NCBI GenBank assembly: GCA_029051525.1
Contig: JAIDKG010000063.1
Span: 1 to 33,928, forward strand
Origin: Muribaculaceae bacterium
Lineage (GTDB): Bacteria; Bacteroidota; Bacteroidia; Bacteroidales; Muribaculaceae
Length of the DNA stretch: 33,928 nucleotides
Reading direction: 5' to 3'
Translations under genes and position numbers: made by a program
The notes under the pieces: model-generated
Told to the model about the DNA's origin: nothing
The model's database searches: none
Seen by the model: the letters and a program-made list of their open reading frames with translations, nothing else
Shown here: piece by piece, positions 30,982 through 33,928 of the stretch
How the letters are laid out: every line of letters starts with the position of its first letter
Position numbering within the stretch: position 1 is the first letter of the stretch

Positions 30982-33807
30982 TCAGTGGGCGTCGAGCCAG
31001 TTGCCGGCCACACCGGCTTCGGCCGTGAGGGGCACCCGGCCGGTCCATGCGGCGGCCATGAGGCGCTCCACGAGTTGCTGAAGCACAGGGAGTTCGGAGG
31101 GTACGACATCGAAGTTCAACTCGTCATGCACCTGCATTATCATCTTCGATTTCAGTCCGAGGCGTTTCATCTCGGCGTGGATGGCAATCATGGCAATCTT
31201 GATTATGTCGGCCGCTGTGCCCTGAATGGGGGCATTGACGGCATTGCGCTCCGCATATCCGCGCACCACCGGATTCTTACTGTTGATGTCGGGGAGCCGG
31301 CGCTTGCGGCCGAAGCGGGTGATGGCATAGAGACTCTCACGTGCGGCCTCCACAGAATCCGACATATATTTGCGGATGGTGTGGAATTGCTCGAAATAAT
31401 TGTCGATAAGTTCTTTGGCCTCGGCGCGGGGGATGCTGAGCCGCGAAGCCAGGCCGAAGGCCGATATGCCGTAGAGGATTCCGAAATTGGCGGTCTTCGC
31501 CTTGCGGCGCTCATCGGGGCTGACATCGGCTGCATCCTCTTTATGGTAGATCTTGGCGGCTGTGATGGCATGGATATCCTTGCCGGTGGCGAAGGCGTCG
31601 ATCATGGTGTGGTCGGCCGCGAAGTCGGCCACGAGACGGAGCTCAATCTGCGAGTAGTCGGCCGAGAGGAAGAGATTGCCCGGCGAGGGGATGAATGCGC
31701 GGCGTATCTCGCGCCCCACCTCCTCGCGCACCGGAATGTTCTGCAGATTGGGGTTGGAGGAGGAGATGCGTCCGGTGGCGGTGACACTCTGGTTGTAGTT
31801 GGTATGCACGCGTCCGGTGGCCGGATTGATGGCGGCCGGGAGGGCGGTGAGATAAGTGTTGAGGAGTTTCTTGAGCTGGCGGTATTCGAGGATTTTACCC
31901 ACTATGGGATGTTTGGGGGCGATTTTCTCCAGAATCTCTTCGGAGGTGGAGTATTGGCCGGTCTTGGTGCGTTTGGCCTTCTCGTCGAGGCGCAGGCGGT
32001 CGAAGAGAATCTCACCCACTTTTGATGGCGAACTGATATTGAATTCCTCGCCGGCGAGGGTGTGGATCTCCTTTTCGAGGTCGGCCAGGCGCCCCTGCAT
32101 CACTGCAGCGGCCTCATTGAGAGCCTCCACATCGATGCATACTCCGGTAAGTTCCATCTCGGCGAGCACGGGCACGAGGGGAGCCTCGATATCTTCATAT
32201 ACTTTCATCAGTTGCTCGCGGCGCAGAGCCTCGATAAGGGGCTGATGCATGCGTAGGATAGCCAGTGCACGCGGAGCCGCCGCGGCGGCGAGCATCTGCG
32301 GTGTGGCGGCCGGCGCAGCCTCTTTACTGCGGCTTTTGCGCGGCGTGAGGTCGGGGAGCTGGGGGAGGGTGATGTTGAGTATGGCCGATGCAATAAGGTC
32401 GAGCGAATGACGCATATCCGGCTGCAGGAGATAATGAGCCAGTGTCACATCGAAGAAGTTGAGCAGTGCCGGAGCCTCATCGTTGCGGCGCAGGGAGGCC
32501 ACGACATAGGTGAGTTTGGCGGCATCGGTGACTTTCAGCAGGTCGGGGCGGGCAAGCAGGTCGAGCAGCGCCGCTTCGGCCTCGGCCAAAGAGCTGTCGA
32601 TATACCATGCGCGACCGTCGGGGAGGGCGATGGCAGTGCCTCCCCACCGGCAGGTGACATCATTCTCACCCTCGGTGAGGATAAAGAGTCCCACTTCGCT
32701 CTGCGTGAGGATGGCCTCCTGCATGGCGCGGAGCTTTTCGGGAGAATCGACTACTGTGGTCTCTACGATCTCTGCGGATGTGGCGGCCTCTGCTGAGGTG
32801 ACGTCGGTATTCTCCTCATCGGGATTGTCGAGGAAATCGAAGAGGGATGTGGGGAATGTGTTGGACTTTTCCGTTTTCTCCTTGCCGGATGCGGTGGTGG
32901 ACTTCTTTTTAGGTGCAGCCTCGGAGGAGTCTATGCCGAGGCGGCGCTTCACGCGGTCGGCCAACTGGCGGAATTCCAGCCGCTCAAAAATCTCCATAAG
33001 CCGGTCTATATCCGGCTGGCGGCGTTCGAGCGATTCCGGGGTGGCCTCGACGGGGGCATCGGTGCGGATGGTGGCCAGGAATTTCGAGAATCGAATCTGC
33101 TCGGCATTATCCTCCACCTTCTTGCGGAGCGCCCCTTTGATGCGGTCGGTATTCTCAATGAGGTTCTCGACCGAGTCAAACTCATTGATTAGTTTTGCGG
33201 CGGTTTTCTCCCCCACGCCGGGGCATCCCGGGATGTTGTCGATTTTGTCGCCCATCAGAGCCAAAAGGTCGATTACCTGCTCGGTGCGGCTTATGCCATA
33301 TCGCTCGCAGACCTCCTGCTCGCCGCGAAGCTCGAAGTCCTGGCCGCGGTAGGCGGGTTTGTATTGTATCACCGACTCACTCACGAGCTGTCCGAAGTCC
33401 TTGTCGGGGGTCATCATATATGTGGTGAATCCGGCTTTCTCCGCCCGGCGTGCCATAGTGCCTATCACATCGTCGGCCTCGAAGTCGGGCACCTCGAGGA
33501 TGGGGATATTGTAGGCCGAGATGATATCCTTGATAAAGGGGATGGAGAGTTTGATATCTTCGGGAGTTGCTTCGCGCTCACCTTTATAGTCGGCATATGC
33601 ACGCGAACGGAATGTGGGTCCCTGGGGGTCGAAGCATACGGCGATATGCGAGGGATTCTCTTTGCGGAGCACCTCTTCAAGGGTGTTGACGAATCCGAAG
33701 ATGGCTGATGTGTTGAAGCCGTCGCGAGTGATGCGGGGCATCTTGATCAGGGCGTAGTAGGCCCGGAATATCAGAGCGTAGGCATCCAATAGGAAGAGAC
33801 GTGGCAT
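30982..33807 (-). CDS. polA: DNA polymerase I
   Basis: This 941-aa protein has normal length and three-domain order. The N-terminal 5'-3' exonuclease (about 1-290) has LFLLDAYALIFRAYYA, FEADDVIG, TPDKDFGQL and GDKIDNIPGCPGVGEKTA. A 3'-5' exonuclease-like domain (about 350-530) has lost its metal ligands: FILTEG (375-380) replaces the usual FDTET, and Val435 stands where the second Asp belongs. The polymerase domain is intact: TATGRISSSNPNLQNIP, SADYSQIELR (motif A), RRKAKTANFGILYG (O-helix) and QVHDE with Asp895 (motif C). It fills gaps and removes RNA primers in replication and repair. Proofreading is probably absent. No consensus promoter was found in the 121 bases to the window end. Confidence 0.95.
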   Translation of the reverse strand: MPRLFLLDAYALIFRAYYALIKMPRITRDGFNTSAIFGFVNTLEEVLRKENPSHIAVCFDPQGPTFRSRAYADYKGEREATPEDIKLSIPFIKDIISAYNIPILEVPDFEADDVIGTMARRAEKAGFTTYMMTPDKDFGQLVSESVIQYKPAYRGQDFELRGEQEVCERYGISRTEQVIDLLALMGDKIDNIPGCPGVGEKTAAKLINEFDSVENLIENTDRIKGALRKKVEDNAEQIRFSKFLATIRTDAPVEATPESLERRQPDIDRLMEIFERLEFRQLADRVKRRLGIDSSEAAPKKKSTTASGKEKTEKSNTFPTSLFDFLDNPDEENTDVTSAEAATSAEIVETTVVDSPEKLRAMQEAILTQSEVGLFILTEGENDVTCRWGGTAIALPDGRAWYIDSSLAEAEAALLDLLARPDLLKVTDAAKLTYVVASLRRNDEAPALLNFFDVTLAHYLLQPDMRHSLDLIASAILNITLPQLPDLTPRKSRSKEAAPAATPQMLAAAAAPRALAILRMHQPLIEALRREQLMKVYEDIEAPLVPVLAEMELTGVCIDVEALNEAAAVMQGRLADLEKEIHTLAGEEFNISSPSKVGEILFDRLRLDEKAKRTKTGQYSTSEEILEKIAPKHPIVGKILEYRQLKKLLNTYLTALPAAINPATGRVHTNYNQSVTATGRISSSNPNLQNIPVREEVGREIRRAFIPSPGNLFLSADYSQIELRLVADFAADHTMIDAFATGKDIHAITAAKIYHKEDAADVSPDERRKAKTANFGILYGISAFGLASRLSIPRAEAKELIDNYFEQFHTIRKYMSDSVEAARESLYAITRFGRKRRLPDINSKNPVVRGYAERNAVNAPIQGTAADIIKIAMIAIHAEMKRLGLKSKMIMQVHDELNFDVVPSELPVLQQLVERLMAAAWTGRVPLTAEAGVAGNWLDAH

Positions 33808-33928
33808 CTTTCTTAATTTTGAATGGAGGGATTTTGAATGTTGAATTTTGGGGAGAGGGGCTCCCGTTCGCTTGCGCTCCGGCGCAGGGCCAGGCAGGCC
33901 GGGGGGCGTGCTCGGGGCGGCTGAGGGG
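33808..33928. other. Upstream region of polA, to the window end
   Basis: The sequence has three AT-rich ATTTTGAAT-like segments near the polA start and a GC-rich end. TAATTTTG (33815-33822) is on the plus strand, pointing away from polA. No gene or clear leftward promoter was found. Confidence 0.5.

Noticed and set aside
30961-32025. 354-codon open frame antisense to polA
   Set aside because: It lies over the highly conserved polymerase motifs and has no promoter or recognisable domain.
1-33928. tRNA genes, transposases and integrases
   Set aside because: No T-arm/anticodon pattern was noticed outside coding regions, and no DDE, serine or tyrosine recombinase motifs were seen in any open frame.

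Overview
The window most resembles a chromosome segment of a Bacteroidales gut bacterium, probably Muribaculaceae or a close relative. I base this on gene content (two DUF2723 membrane proteins, DUF4271, an Omp28-like thioredoxin-fold secreted protein, type IX-like C-terminal tails), on several promoters matching the Bacteroidetes consensus (TTTG or TTG, 19-21 bases, TAnnTTTG), and on the general lack of Shine-Dalgarno sequences. The family-level placement is inference.

Left part (1-13.1 kb). The window opens in the 3' end of a 5S rRNA gene with its terminator, so an rRNA operon lies to the left. About 1 kb of repeat-rich, gene-free DNA follows. Then comes a rightward housekeeping run: DUF2723 membrane protein overlapping a NodB-type deacetylase by ATGA; a GTG-start NAD-dependent epimerase overlapping DUF4271; uroporphyrinogen-III synthase (hemD); and a receiver-domain/ATP-grasp (PPDK_N) protein overlapping a coiled-coil protein by TGATG.

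Middle part (12.5-15.7 kb). This accessory region holds two blocks of palindromic repeats. Several of their hairpin arms co-vary between copies, so the fold rather than the bases seems conserved. It also holds a truncated AlbA_2/AAA_4-type regulator remnant between two identical 135-bp direct repeats, a small beta-barrel-like exported protein, a HigBA-type toxin-antitoxin pair, and a roughly 185-nt leftward unit with its own promoter and terminator but no convincing ORF, which is a candidate small RNA.

Right part (15.7-33.9 kb). On the minus strand are aroK and a second DUF2723 gene whose promoter predicts a leaderless mRNA, then three large exported proteins (786, 900 and 1267 aa). A fourth, 200 aa, diverges from them. 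All four have signal peptides and related C-terminal tails like those used for type IX secretion and anchoring. The 786- and 900-aa proteins are paralogues, and the 1267-aa one carries a CGNC thioredoxin-like module. A second HigBA-type pair, flanked by a dispersed repeat, and polA close the window. The 3'-5' exonuclease motifs of PolA look inactivated.

The most promising uncharacterised items are the co-varying hairpin repeats, the candidate ncRNA at about 15.4-15.56 kb, the secreted-protein cluster with its repeat-bearing 5' leader, and the REC-PPDK_N/coiled-coil pair. No CRISPR array, tRNA, transposase or recombinase was found.
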